DNA of 64,000 nucleotides from Minwuiaceae bacterium (GTDB lineage: Bacteria; Pseudomonadota; Alphaproteobacteria; Minwuiales; Minwuiaceae): contig JANQEE010000013.1 in the NCBI GenBank assembly GCA_028278525.1, positions 1 to 64,000 of the forward strand, given 5' to 3'. The notes beneath the pieces were generated by a model. The model saw only the letters and a list, made by a program, of their open reading frames with translations, was not told where the DNA came from and ran no database searches. Of this stretch, positions 8,314-16,523 are shown one piece after another (position 1 is the stretch's first letter; the number at the start of each line of letters is the position of its first letter). The translations under genes were made by a program, and so were the position numbers.

Positions 8314-9432
8314 GTGACCACGGACGGAAATGTGCCGTACCTGCTGACACCCGGGCCATTGACCACATCGGCGGCGACCAAACAGGCGATGCTGCGCGAC
8401 TGGGGATCGCGCGATAAGGATTTCATCGCGCTGACCGCCGAGATCAGGGAGCGGCTGGTCTCCATCGCCGGGGTTGCAGACAGTCACACCGTCGTGCCGG
8501 TGCAGGGCAGCGGCACGTTCGCGGTCGAGGCGACGCTGGGCACGCTGGTGCCCCGCGACGGCAAGGTCCTGGTGCTGGTAAACGGCGCTTACGGACGGCG
8601 CATGCTGACGATTTTGGAAAGGTTGGGACGGGCCGCCACCAGCGTCGAAACCGCGGAGGACGTGCCCATCGATCCGGCCGTGGTGGACGCGGTGCTGGCA
8701 GGCGACCCGGCGATCACCCATGTCGCGGCGGTGCAGTGCGAGACCACGTCCGGCATCCTGAACCCGATGGGCGAGATCGCCGCCGTCGTCGCCGTGCAGG
8801 GCCGGCGACTGATCATCGACGCGATGAGCGCGTTCGGGGCGCTGCCGACGGAAACGACCGATTACGACGCCCTGGTCGCGTCCAGCAACAAATGCCTGGA
8901 AGGCGTGCCCGGCCTGGCTTTCGCGATTCTGCGCCGGGAGGTTTTGAGCGCGAGCGCCGATAACGCGCCGTCGCTCAGCCTGGATTTGCACGATCAATGG
9001 CGGGGGTTCGAGGCGAACGGGCAGTGGCGGTTCACCCCGCCGACCCATGTGACCGCGGCATTCGCGGCGGCGTTGCGCGACCATGCGGCGGAGGGCGGGG
9101 TCGACGGCCGCGGCGCGCGGTACCGAGAGAACTGCCGGATTCTGATCGACGGCATGCGGGCGATGGGATTCGAACCGCTGTTGTCGACGGCGCTGCAGGC
9201 GCCGATCATCGTGACCTTCAAAATGCCGGCGGACGACAAATTCGACTTCGAGACGTTTTACGACCGGCTGGCGGCGCGGGGCTTCGTTATCTATCCGGGT
9301 AAGCTGACCGAAGCGGCGAGCTTCCGTATCGGGTGCATCGGCCACCTTGGTTCCGACGAGATGCATGGCGCCGTCGGCGCGGCGCGCGACGTTTTAAAGG
9401 AAATGGGCGTTACCAGTGGCGCGCCGGCTTAA
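8314..9432 (+). CDS. aepZ: 2-aminoethylphosphonate:pyruvate aminotransferase (AepZ/PhnW)
   Basis: 372 residues from a GTG at 8314 with GGGAGG at 8303-8308; longer in-frame versions have no ribosome site. The N-terminal YLLTPGPLTTS, the cofactor-contacting DAMSAFGALP and the PLP lysine in SSNKCLEGVPG (Lys193) mark this class V aminotransferase. The same protein is called PhnW when it degrades AEP. Here the other neighbours are biosynthetic, so it most likely runs in reverse and aminates phosphonoacetaldehyde to AEP. It is transcribed toward the other pathway genes, and its stop codon overlaps the stop of the nucleotidyltransferase gene by 4 bp. Confidence 0.92.
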   Translation: MTTDGNVPYLLTPGPLTTSAATKQAMLRDWGSRDKDFIALTAEIRERLVSIAGVADSHTVVPVQGSGTFAVEATLGTLVPRDGKVLVLVNGAYGRRMLTILERLGRAATSVETAEDVPIDPAVVDAVLAGDPAITHVAAVQCETTSGILNPMGEIAAVVAVQGRRLIIDAMSAFGALPTETTDYDALVASSNKCLEGVPGLAFAILRREVLSASADNAPSLSLDLHDQWRGFEANGQWRFTPPTHVTAAFAAALRDHAAEGGVDGRGARYRENCRILIDGMRAMGFEPLLSTALQAPIIVTFKMPADDKFDFETFYDRLAARGFVIYPGKLTEAASFRIGCIGHLGSDEMHGAVGAARDVLKEMGVTSGAPA

Positions 9433-10184
9433 GCAACCGTTTCCAAGGCGGGAAACACCTGCTCCCGCGCACGGGCCAGATCGGCGGCGGTATCGACTTC
9501 GGTCCACGGAAGGCCCGGGCAGTGACGGGCGAAAACCGGCATTTCGGCGCCGGCCAGATCGAACACCAGTTCTTCGTAGTGGCCCGACGCCGCGGCGTGC
9601 TTCACCAGACGCCCGGCCGCCTGGCAATAGCGGCCGAGGAAGGCGCGGTCGAGCCGCGTGATCCCGGCGAATTCGCCGAGGCTGTTGCGGCGGACCGCGC
9701 GCGGCACCTGCTTGCCGAGATGGGCCAGCCGCCCGGCGGAGTCGGTGGCCACGTAAACCTCATCGCCAGACCCGGTCGGATCGGCCACCAGCATTAGATT
9801 CCTGTCCGCCACCCGGGCCACGGCGATGAAGTCCGGATGATAGAGAATGTCGGATTCGAGGATCAGCAGCGGGCCGGCATCGATGGCCGTGGCGCCGACC
9901 AGCAGCGAAACGACGCTGCCGGTTGCCGCGTAATCCGGGTTGTGGACATAGCGGACCGCCATACGGCCGTGGTGCGTCCCGATGGTCCGTTCGATGTCGC
10001 CGGCCCGAAAGCCGGTGACGACGAGGGCTTCGTCGAAGCCCGCCGCCGCCAGGTTGTCGAGGGAATGGGCGATCAATGGCCGGCCGCCAACATCGAGCAG
10101 GCATTTCGGGCAAGCCTCGGTCAAGCCGCCGAGACGGGTTCCGAGGCCGGCAGCCAGGATTACGGCTTGCGGGCGGTCCACCAT
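9429..10184 (-). CDS. sugar-phosphate/AEP nucleotidyltransferase (PntC/LicC-like)
   Basis: 251 residues from the ATG at 10184; the open frame runs on upstream but those residues are not family-like. It has a full nucleotide-binding signature, LAAGLGTRL followed by PKCLLDVGGRPLI. NPDYAATGSVVSL and ILESDI are similar to choline-phosphate cytidylyltransferase LicC, and EVDTAADL is at the C-terminus. Small NTP transferases in AEP pathways activate AEP as CMP-AEP (PntC). That is the likeliest job here because the gene is 7 bp downstream of the decarboxylase gene in the same operon. A sugar-1-phosphate substrate cannot be excluded. Confidence 0.82.
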   Translation of the reverse strand: MVDRPQAVILAAGLGTRLGGLTEACPKCLLDVGGRPLIAHSLDNLAAAGFDEALVVTGFRAGDIERTIGTHHGRMAVRYVHNPDYAATGSVVSLLVGATAIDAGPLLILESDILYHPDFIAVARVADRNLMLVADPTGSGDEVYVATDSAGRLAHLGKQVPRAVRRNSLGEFAGITRLDRAFLGRYCQAAGRLVKHAAASGHYEELVFDLAGAEMPVFARHCPGLPWTEVDTAADLARAREQVFPALETVA

Positions 10185-10191
10185 CAGATCC

Positions 10192-11328
10192 CTACCCGGC
10201 CAGAAACCGGCGGAACCGGTCCGCGACCGCCGGCGGGGCGACGGTCGGCCGGCCGAGATCCGAGATCGAGCCCGGCGCGATTCTGACGTGAATGAGGTGC
10301 GGCCCTGGGACCGCCAGCGCCTCCGCGAAGGCGGCATCGAAGCCCGTAAGATCGGCGCAACTGGCGGCGTGGCGGTAGCCGCAGGCGACCGCGACGGCGG
10401 CGAAATCCACCGAGGCGGAAACCGTGGCTTGGCCGCCCGTCGAATCGTGCACGCCGTTGTCGAGCACGACGTGGATCAGGTTGCGCGGAGCCGCCGCACC
10501 GATGGTCGCCAGGGCGCCGAGCTTCATCAGCGCGGCGCCGTCGCCGTCCAGCACCACGACCGGCCGGTCCGCGTTCAGCGCGACGCCGAGGCCCATGGCG
10601 CCGGCGCAACCCATGGAGCCGACCTGGTAGAGATATTGCGGCCGGTCGCCGATGGTGAACAGCTCCCGCCCGCATTTGCCCGTTGTCGCGACGACGGCCG
10701 CATTTTCCGGCAGCGTGGCGGCGACCCGTTCCAGCACCGCGTACCGCGAGGGCCGGTCGCCGGCCGGCGCATGATCCTCCCGGCGGCCGGCCGGTTCCGG
10801 CGCCGGCGGCCGGAAGTCCAGCGGCGCGTCCCGGACCGAGCCCTTCGCCATGACGAAAGCGAACGGCAGGCCGCTGTCGTCCATTTCCTCCATCGCCACG
10901 TCCAGCGCCCGGCCGACCGCATCGTCGGTTTGCGGGAACGGCATGCCGCGGATTCGCATCAGGTCCAGCAGCCCGTGGGTGATCAGCCCCATCAATTCGT
11001 GCTGGGGTTCGTCGGCAACGCCCGGCTGGCCGCGCCAGGTGGTGATGAGCAGCGTCGGGATGCGAAAGCAATGGTTAAGCGAGGTCAGCGGATTGACGGT
11101 GTTGCCGAGGCCGGAATTCTGACACATCACCACGGTGCGCCGGCCCGCGAGCGCCGCGCCGGCGGCAATGCCCACCGCCTCCCCCTCGCTGGCGGCGCCG
11201 ACATAGTCGATCGCGGGATCGGAAATCGCGCGGTTGATGAACGGCGTTAGAAACGAGCACGGCACGCCGGTGTAGAAGTCGAAGCCGCGGGCACGGGCGG
11301 GTTCCAGAAATTGGTCCGCATCGATCAT
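10192..11328 (-). CDS. aepY: phosphonopyruvate decarboxylase
   Basis: 378 residues. This thiamine-diphosphate enzyme converts phosphonopyruvate to phosphonoacetaldehyde and pulls the unfavourable PEP mutase step forward. Seen are the N-terminal FYTGVPCSFLTPF, the cofactor-activating glutamate in ASEGEAVGIAAG, CQNSGLGNTVNPL, and the ThDP/Mg motif LDGDGAALMKLG with the second Asn in VLDNGVHDSTGGQ. It lies 16 bp downstream of aepX and 7 bp upstream of the nucleotidyltransferase gene, so the three form one operon. Sequence from about 173 to 190 is a low-complexity linker between the two ThDP-fold halves. Confidence 0.95.
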   Translation of the reverse strand: MIDADQFLEPARARGFDFYTGVPCSFLTPFINRAISDPAIDYVGAASEGEAVGIAAGAALAGRRTVVMCQNSGLGNTVNPLTSLNHCFRIPTLLITTWRGQPGVADEPQHELMGLITHGLLDLMRIRGMPFPQTDDAVGRALDVAMEEMDDSGLPFAFVMAKGSVRDAPLDFRPPAPEPAGRREDHAPAGDRPSRYAVLERVAATLPENAAVVATTGKCGRELFTIGDRPQYLYQVGSMGCAGAMGLGVALNADRPVVVLDGDGAALMKLGALATIGAAAPRNLIHVVLDNGVHDSTGGQATVSASVDFAAVAVACGYRHAASCADLTGFDAAFAEALAVPGPHLIHVRIAPGSISDLGRPTVAPPAVADRFRRFLAG

Positions 11329-11344
11329 CGCGGGATTTTACCGC

Positions 11345-13024
11345 TTAAGCGGACCGCGACCAGAATTGGCCGGCATTCAACAGGTCCGCGGTTTCGTGAA
11401 TGTCGAGCCAGTCGCCGTAGACATATTCCGCATGCAACGCGGCGCCGCCGGCTTGCAGGCGGGAGAACACCGCCATCAGATCGGCGTTCGCCAGGGTGCC
11501 GTCGGCGGCCATCGCCTCCAGCGCGGCGCGCAAAGCCTCGACGCCGCGGGCACTGAACTTGGCCAGGCCGATCCAGCGGCCGTCCGCAAGCATCGGCGCG
11601 AAATCCGGGCCTACCTGCTCCACCGTTATCGACCCGGCGCCGAGGAAAGCGCCGGTATAGGATTCGCTGCACCGGACCAGGTCGACCGCCCTGGACGTAT
11701 CGCCCGCGCCCGGCCTGCCGCGGGCGAAGCGCGCATCGATTGCCAACACGATATCGCCGGACGCTTCCAACAACTGTTCCAACACGTATTTGCGGAACAG
11801 GATGTCGCCGAAGCTGATCACGCAGGCGCCGTCGATGCCGGGCATAGCGGCCTGCAGCGACGCGGCCTCGCCGGTGGTCTCGAAGGCGTCGTTGTCGACC
11901 GTGTCGATCGACGGCAGGTCGATGGCTTCCTTGCGGTAGCCGCGCACCACCGTGACGTCGGACACGCCGGCGTCGTTGAACGACTTGACCAGGCGGCGGA
12001 GCAACGGCTGGCCCTGCACCTCGATCATGCATTTCGGCCGGTCGCGAGTGAGTTCCGCCAATTCGTCGCCGCGGGACGCCGCCAGCACGACGCCCTGCGC
12101 CGGGGCGTTGCCTTCGCTCAAATAGCGTCCCTCGGCCTCGCGCAACTCGCGGTTGCCGGTGATGTCGAAAATGTCGCGGACGGCGGCGATGTCGTTCTCG
12201 ACCCCGACCAGGCTCTGATGTTCGAAAATGTGCCGGCTGATGCCCTGCATCGCCGTCATCGCGGCGCGCAGGTTGTGGTTGGCCCAGATGATCGTGGAGA
12301 TGTTGGCGTCGCGGAACCACTGGGTCGGCGTCGCGTAGTACATGGTGGGGACAATGACCAGAGGCGCGCGGTCGCCCCATTCGCGGGCGAAGGCGAGGAT
12401 TTCGTCCGGCTTCGCGCTTTTCGAATGGATCAGGATCGCGTCCGCGCCGGCCGCGTGATAGGCCTCGGCCCGGCGCAAAGCCTCGTCAGCGCCCCAGCCG
12501 GAGACCAGGGCCTCGACCCGGGCGATGATGCTGAAATCCTCGTCCGGCTGGCTGTCCTTGCCGGCCTTGATCTTGCCGCAGAACTCGTCGATCTCCGCCA
12601 GCGGCTGGGCCGAGCCGATGAACGAGTTGGTCTTCGGGAACAGCTTGTCCTCGATGCAGACCGCGGCGATCTGCCGGGCGCAGAGCTTGCGCACCAGGCG
12701 GCGGAAATTGTTGAAATTGCCGTAGCCGGTGTCGCCGTCGACCAGGATGGGCACGGTGGTGGCATCCGACATGAACTCCAGGATTTCGAGCACCTGGGTC
12801 CAGGACGCCTCGTTGTTGTCTCGGACGCCGAGGGAGGCGGAAATGGTGAGGCCCGAGGCCCAGATCGCCTCGAACCCGGTCTCCTCGACGATACGGGCGG
12901 ACAGCCCGTTATGCGCTTCCATCACGAAGGTAAGCGCCGGATCGTGCAGCAGGTAGCGGAACCGCGCGGACTTCGACGCGACTATATCCTCAGCAACCCA
13001 CCGTTGACTTACGTTGACACCCAT
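11345..13024 (-). CDS. aepX: PEP phosphomutase fused to a nucleotidyltransferase domain
   Basis: 559 residues. Residues 1 to about 300 are phosphoenolpyruvate mutase, which makes the C-P bond by rearranging PEP to phosphonopyruvate. The diagnostic [10 protein letters not shown] (residues 125-134) separates it from isocitrate lyase relatives, and VDGDTGYGN is the metal-binding region. Residues 311-559 are an NTP-transferase-like domain beginning [15 protein letters not shown]...PKCMIEVQG. In it the usual AAGxGxRL loop is altered to AASRGDEL. This is the first gene of the aepX-aepY-nucleotidyltransferase operon. About 245 bp of non-coding DNA upstream probably holds its promoter. PepM-NTP fusions are known from exopolysaccharide-linked AEP loci. 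Confidence 0.95.
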   Translation of the reverse strand: MGVNVSQRWVAEDIVASKSARFRYLLHDPALTFVMEAHNGLSARIVEETGFEAIWASGLTISASLGVRDNNEASWTQVLEILEFMSDATTVPILVDGDTGYGNFNNFRRLVRKLCARQIAAVCIEDKLFPKTNSFIGSAQPLAEIDEFCGKIKAGKDSQPDEDFSIIARVEALVSGWGADEALRRAEAYHAAGADAILIHSKSAKPDEILAFAREWGDRAPLVIVPTMYYATPTQWFRDANISTIIWANHNLRAAMTAMQGISRHIFEHQSLVGVENDIAAVRDIFDITGNRELREAEGRYLSEGNAPAQGVVLAASRGDELAELTRDRPKCMIEVQGQPLLRRLVKSFNDAGVSDVTVVRGYRKEAIDLPSIDTVDNDAFETTGEAASLQAAMPGIDGACVISFGDILFRKYVLEQLLEASGDIVLAIDARFARGRPGAGDTSRAVDLVRCSESYTGAFLGAGSITVEQVGPDFAPMLADGRWIGLAKFSARGVEALRAALEAMAADGTLANADLMAVFSRLQAGGAALHAEYVYGDWLDIHETADLLNAGQFWSRSA

Positions 13025-13269
13025 CGACTGCCGAATTCCCCAGGTTTCCCCAATTCGTCAGTGCCATTTATGGACGAATAGCGTAGCCGCAAGGGTGGGG
13101 GGCGTTCAAATATTTGTAATGTGGGGGTTTGGGCCAAACCATCATCAACACGCAGGTGTTGACGTCGAGTCGTCGGAGAATACTCGGATTTTGAAGGACT
13201 AGCCTTGAGCTTAAGTGGGAGCGGCCGAGGCGTTCTTATACCAGCTCAATTGGACCGGTTATCCGTCGC

Positions 13270-13827
13270 TCAACGGTTTTTCTGGTCAGTGTTCTCACCA
13301 CGCCGCACTTCGAATTCCGGAAGTATCGCCGTTGCTTCATCCGCAATGTCCTGAAGAGCCTCCTTCAACAAGCGTTTTCTTTCTTCAGGCATTTCGTTTA
13401 ACCGATCACGCGCGCGAACAGCGAGTCCCACCGCGCTCATCCTGCCATCCTCGGTAATCAGGCGAGCAATTTTCTCATCGAAGGCAAGATGACGCCCCAA
13501 AGACTGATCCAACTTGGCTAGAACAATCCAAGCAACAGCCACGACTGCAACGACGACAATTGCCGACTTCGACGCGAGCCGGCGAAGATCTCTCCGTTCT
13601 CGGTAGGAGAGGCCCAATTTCTTTTGCGGGCCGGGCAGCGCGACGCCGACACGGTCAGCATGGGCCTTTTGACTTTCGTAGATACTCCGAAGGTCTTCAT
13701 AAGCCGCTTCGATGCCGGTGCCTTCACCGAACAGGGACAACTCACGCAGTTCGGCCGAGTAGCGCCCCTGGCCTATATGCCGGAGAACTACAGAAAACTC
13801 TTCAAATCGATCATTGGTCATTTTCAA
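13270..13827 (-). CDS. unrecognised protein with one membrane segment
   Basis: 185 residues, not recognised. Residues 1 to about 85 are soluble and basic near the end (YRERRDLRRL). A single hydrophobic helix, AIVVVAVVAVAWIVL, sits at about 90-105. The remainder is charged and helical (MPEERKRLLKEALQDIADEA). This suggests a membrane-anchored accessory protein with soluble domains on both sides. It is the last gene of the seven-gene minus-strand operon, 29 bp after the GT-C gene, so it probably supports the same glycan modification. A second ATG two codons in is an alternative start. Confidence 0.6.
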   Translation of the reverse strand: MKMTNDRFEEFSVVLRHIGQGRYSAELRELSLFGEGTGIEAAYEDLRSIYESQKAHADRVGVALPGPQKKLGLSYRERRDLRRLASKSAIVVVAVVAVAWIVLAKLDQSLGRHLAFDEKIARLITEDGRMSAVGLAVRARDRLNEMPEERKRLLKEALQDIADEATAILPEFEVRRGENTDQKNR

Positions 13828-13856
13828 GTGTCTTACCCTGATGATCCCAACAGAGG

Positions 13857-15476
13857 TTAGCCGTTGTTCAGCCGATAAATTCTGACGAGCTCAACTTGAT
13901 GATTGTAGATTACGTTCTGAGGCTCCCGTGCTTCGAGCCACTGCGCGAAATCTCCCGAAACGGGCGCCGCAAAGGCAATTTTCGGCAGGACGACGAGCCA
14001 ATCGTATCCCCGCAATAGATTGGGGCGCGGGCTACCCAACTGAGCGCGCGGAAAATAGTACATCGCGTTGTTGACCCCGGTCCATAAAGCCACGCGCGAG
14101 TCCTCGCCACCTTCGGATCGGATGTAGTCGATCGCTTCGCGGACACCCTCTCCCTGCGCGATCAGCTCTTTCAGGTCCGCCTTCTGCGGATCCTGTGACC
14201 AGGGCCAGATGTATGTTTGCGGATATGGCGACCAACTGACGGACGCGGCAATACCGACGCCAAACAGGGCCGCAGCGGCAACTTGACTATGAAAGCGCTT
14301 TATCAGTTTTCCAAGCGCATCCGCCAGAAATGCGGTTCCGATACCGGCAAAAATGCAAAGGACCGGGACGACGATCAAAAAGTTCTTAAAGCCTTTTCGG
14401 CCAGCCGGGAGGCTCAATCCCAACATCACGCCGGCCATCCAGACGAGCAAGACGATCGCGATGGCACGTTGCCCCTTGTCTCTCAGCGACAGCACCACAC
14501 CCAGGCCGGCAAGGATCAGCGTTGTTGGAAGAACGCGCTGAGGCGCCCGAACAAGGTAAAACAAATGGGAAACCGCCATGCGAGAGCCCTCCGCCTCGCC
14601 GGTTACATGAGGAACGCTGAGAATTGTTTTGACAACCTCCTGCATGCCGAGAAAAGGGTTCTGCCAGATGTTTACATAGATCAAACAAACGCCAATGAGA
14701 GCAGCGCCGATAAACCGTAAATCGATACCGTCGAGAAAACGGTGAGGCTGCTTCCAGCCCGCCAAAGGATTGCTCGGTGCGAGCGCGAGGCGAGACGCGA
14801 TCAAGGGGAAAACGGAAAAAAGCACGTAGGGATTTGTCGCAAATCCAGCGGCGAAACCCAAACCACCCAATTTGGAGTAACCCTTGCTGCGGAACGCGAC
14901 AGCACGCGCGTAACACAATACCGCAACCATGACGAAGAACGCCTGCGAGAAATCCAGTCTCGACACGCGGCTCCACCCGACGATCGTCGGCTCGACCGCA
15001 AGGAAGATAGCCGCGAACAAAGCGGCTCTCCCACCGATAAACGGGGCGACCAACAAAGCCAAAACGACGGGAGCTATACTCCCCAGCAACACGCCGGGAA
15101 CGCGTGCCGCGAGTTCCAGTGGGAGAATACTCAGACTGGCCGACGATGCGCCGTCGGCCGTAAACAGGATCGACATGCCGACAAGCAGACCCATCGGAAT
15201 GCCCGGATGAGGCGCCGGCATGCGCGCAGAAAACGGCCAGAACGAAACACCGAACGGTTTGTCGGCAAGATCCACGTGCCCAACTGGCCAGAAGACAACC
15301 GGCGTCTGGACTTTCGACGGGCCAAGTGGTCCAAGAAGACTGACGACAAACCGTACTGAACGTTCGTGCCAAACCTGCTCGTCATTCTGAAGCCCGGATG
15401 ACCCCACGTCCCAAACGCGCAGGAGCAAAGCGACAAGAAAAACAAACAGCAATGCCCAACGCGAAATCGAGGTCAT
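13857..15476 (-). CDS. GT-C membrane glycosyltransferase (GT39/ArnT-like)
   Basis: 539 residues from the ATG at 15476, which overlaps the preceding stop codon as ATGA; a longer version would overlap that gene by 61 bp. About 10 hydrophobic helices are followed by a soluble C-terminal part from about residue 430. After helix 1 the first outer loop has GLQNDEQVWHERS (Asp32, Glu33), the usual acidic catalytic site of PMT/ArnT-type enzymes. Such proteins move a sugar from a polyprenyl-phosphate carrier to an acceptor on the periplasmic side. The adjacent DPM-like GT2 could supply the carrier-linked sugar. Acceptor and sugar are unknown. Confidence 0.75.
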   Translation of the reverse strand: MTSISRWALLFVFLVALLLRVWDVGSSGLQNDEQVWHERSVRFVVSLLGPLGPSKVQTPVVFWPVGHVDLADKPFGVSFWPFSARMPAPHPGIPMGLLVGMSILFTADGASSASLSILPLELAARVPGVLLGSIAPVVLALLVAPFIGGRAALFAAIFLAVEPTIVGWSRVSRLDFSQAFFVMVAVLCYARAVAFRSKGYSKLGGLGFAAGFATNPYVLFSVFPLIASRLALAPSNPLAGWKQPHRFLDGIDLRFIGAALIGVCLIYVNIWQNPFLGMQEVVKTILSVPHVTGEAEGSRMAVSHLFYLVRAPQRVLPTTLILAGLGVVLSLRDKGQRAIAIVLLVWMAGVMLGLSLPAGRKGFKNFLIVVPVLCIFAGIGTAFLADALGKLIKRFHSQVAAAALFGVGIAASVSWSPYPQTYIWPWSQDPQKADLKELIAQGEGVREAIDYIRSEGGEDSRVALWTGVNNAMYYFPRAQLGSPRPNLLRGYDWLVVLPKIAFAAPVSGDFAQWLEAREPQNVIYNHQVELVRIYRLNNG

Positions 15477-16507
15477 CTGGCTTTCGGTTTCAGCCGAGGT
15501 TTCATGAGAAATAAACCACCAGCGGCTCCGCAACTCATCGCCGCCAGGATTTGCACGCTATGCATGGTAAAGCCCAGCGCGACGGCTTCGGTGACTTGTA
15601 TGTCTCCAAAAAAAGTCAGCGCAATTACCCATCCACCCTCAACGACACCGAAGCCAGCAATCGTCAGCGGAATCCAAGCCGCCGCCATTACGAAACTAAT
15701 AGCGGCGACCATTGCGAGTAACGGTAGGGAGCCCGGGTAGATGCTGTTCAGCAGAAAAGCCACGGCCCCGACGTTCAACATGTGGATTACAACAGAGAGC
15801 GCCGCCACCAGCAGAAACCGGCGCTCCCTAATTGCCCAGTCGAGCTGATCGGTAACAATATCAAGGCTGTTCAGCAATCGAGCGGACAGGGCGATTCGTT
15901 CCATCGACAAAATCGCAAGAACGAATCCCAGCAACCTAGTCGCCGCGCGTACCAAAGTGGGTGAATAGCGTAACAGTAAGAACGTCGCTCCGAGCCCAAC
16001 GGCTGCTAACAGAGAGAACTTCGCTGCATCCCCACCCTTGTCCTCGACAACAACCAGGGCGGCAACGATTCCGAACAGCATGACGAGCATCAATTCGATG
16101 AGACGAACAACGATCAGCCCGCCCAACGCCATGGAGCCGGATTGCCGGAGAAACCGTTTTACAAGAAGCGGATAGCTGAATTCGCCGGATCGAAGGGGCA
16201 GAGTTTGCGCCAACAGATTATGCACCCAAGTTACGGGAAGTAACCTAAGCGGTCCCACGCGCGGACGAAGCAAGGCATCGTACCGAAGGCTTCTTGCGAG
16301 ACCCAATGCCACGTAGAGGATGAGATAAACGGCGAACTCCCGAACCGACAGTTCCGACACGGATGCGACCAGCGTCGACCATTCCGTCTGCGAAGCGAGA
16401 AAGCCCACGAGTAGCCCGGAGACAACAACAGCGGCCAGAACGGAAATTACGCGGCGGTTGGCAATACTCGCCATCAAGGACCTATCCCCGGAAAGGCTGG
16501 ACATCAA
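15473..16507 (-). CDS. LPG-synthase-TM/UPF0104-type membrane protein
   Basis: 344 residues with about eight membrane helices. ARSLRYDALLRP, LLAQTLPLRSGEFSYPLL and the closing GFGVVEGGWVIAL are typical of the lysylphosphatidylglycerol synthase TM / YbhN / AglD family. No catalytic aminoacyl-transfer domain is present, so it is the membrane part alone. Family members in glycan loci are thought to act as lipid-linked-sugar flippases or glycosyltransferase-associated proteins, but biochemical proof is thin. It overlaps the next gene (GT-C enzyme) by 4 bp, indicating coupled translation. Starts at 16507, 16504 and 16474 are all possible. Confidence 0.8.
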   Translation of the reverse strand: MMSSLSGDRSLMASIANRRVISVLAAVVVSGLLVGFLASQTEWSTLVASVSELSVREFAVYLILYVALGLARSLRYDALLRPRVGPLRLLPVTWVHNLLAQTLPLRSGEFSYPLLVKRFLRQSGSMALGGLIVVRLIELMLVMLFGIVAALVVVEDKGGDAAKFSLLAAVGLGATFLLLRYSPTLVRAATRLLGFVLAILSMERIALSARLLNSLDIVTDQLDWAIRERRFLLVAALSVVIHMLNVGAVAFLLNSIYPGSLPLLAMVAAISFVMAAAWIPLTIAGFGVVEGGWVIALTFFGDIQVTEAVALGFTMHSVQILAAMSCGAAGGLFLMKPRLKPKAR

Positions 16508-16523
16508 TGACTATCTGCGGCGC

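Noticed and set aside
8314..9432. PhnW as an AEP-degrading enzyme
   Set aside because: No phosphonoacetaldehyde hydrolase (PhnX) or AEP uptake gene is nearby, while PEP mutase and decarboxylase are, so the biosynthetic direction is favoured.
11366..13081. Long plus-strand open frame opposite aepX
   Set aside because: Its translation lacks any fold-like motifs, while the minus strand encodes a full-length PEP mutase.
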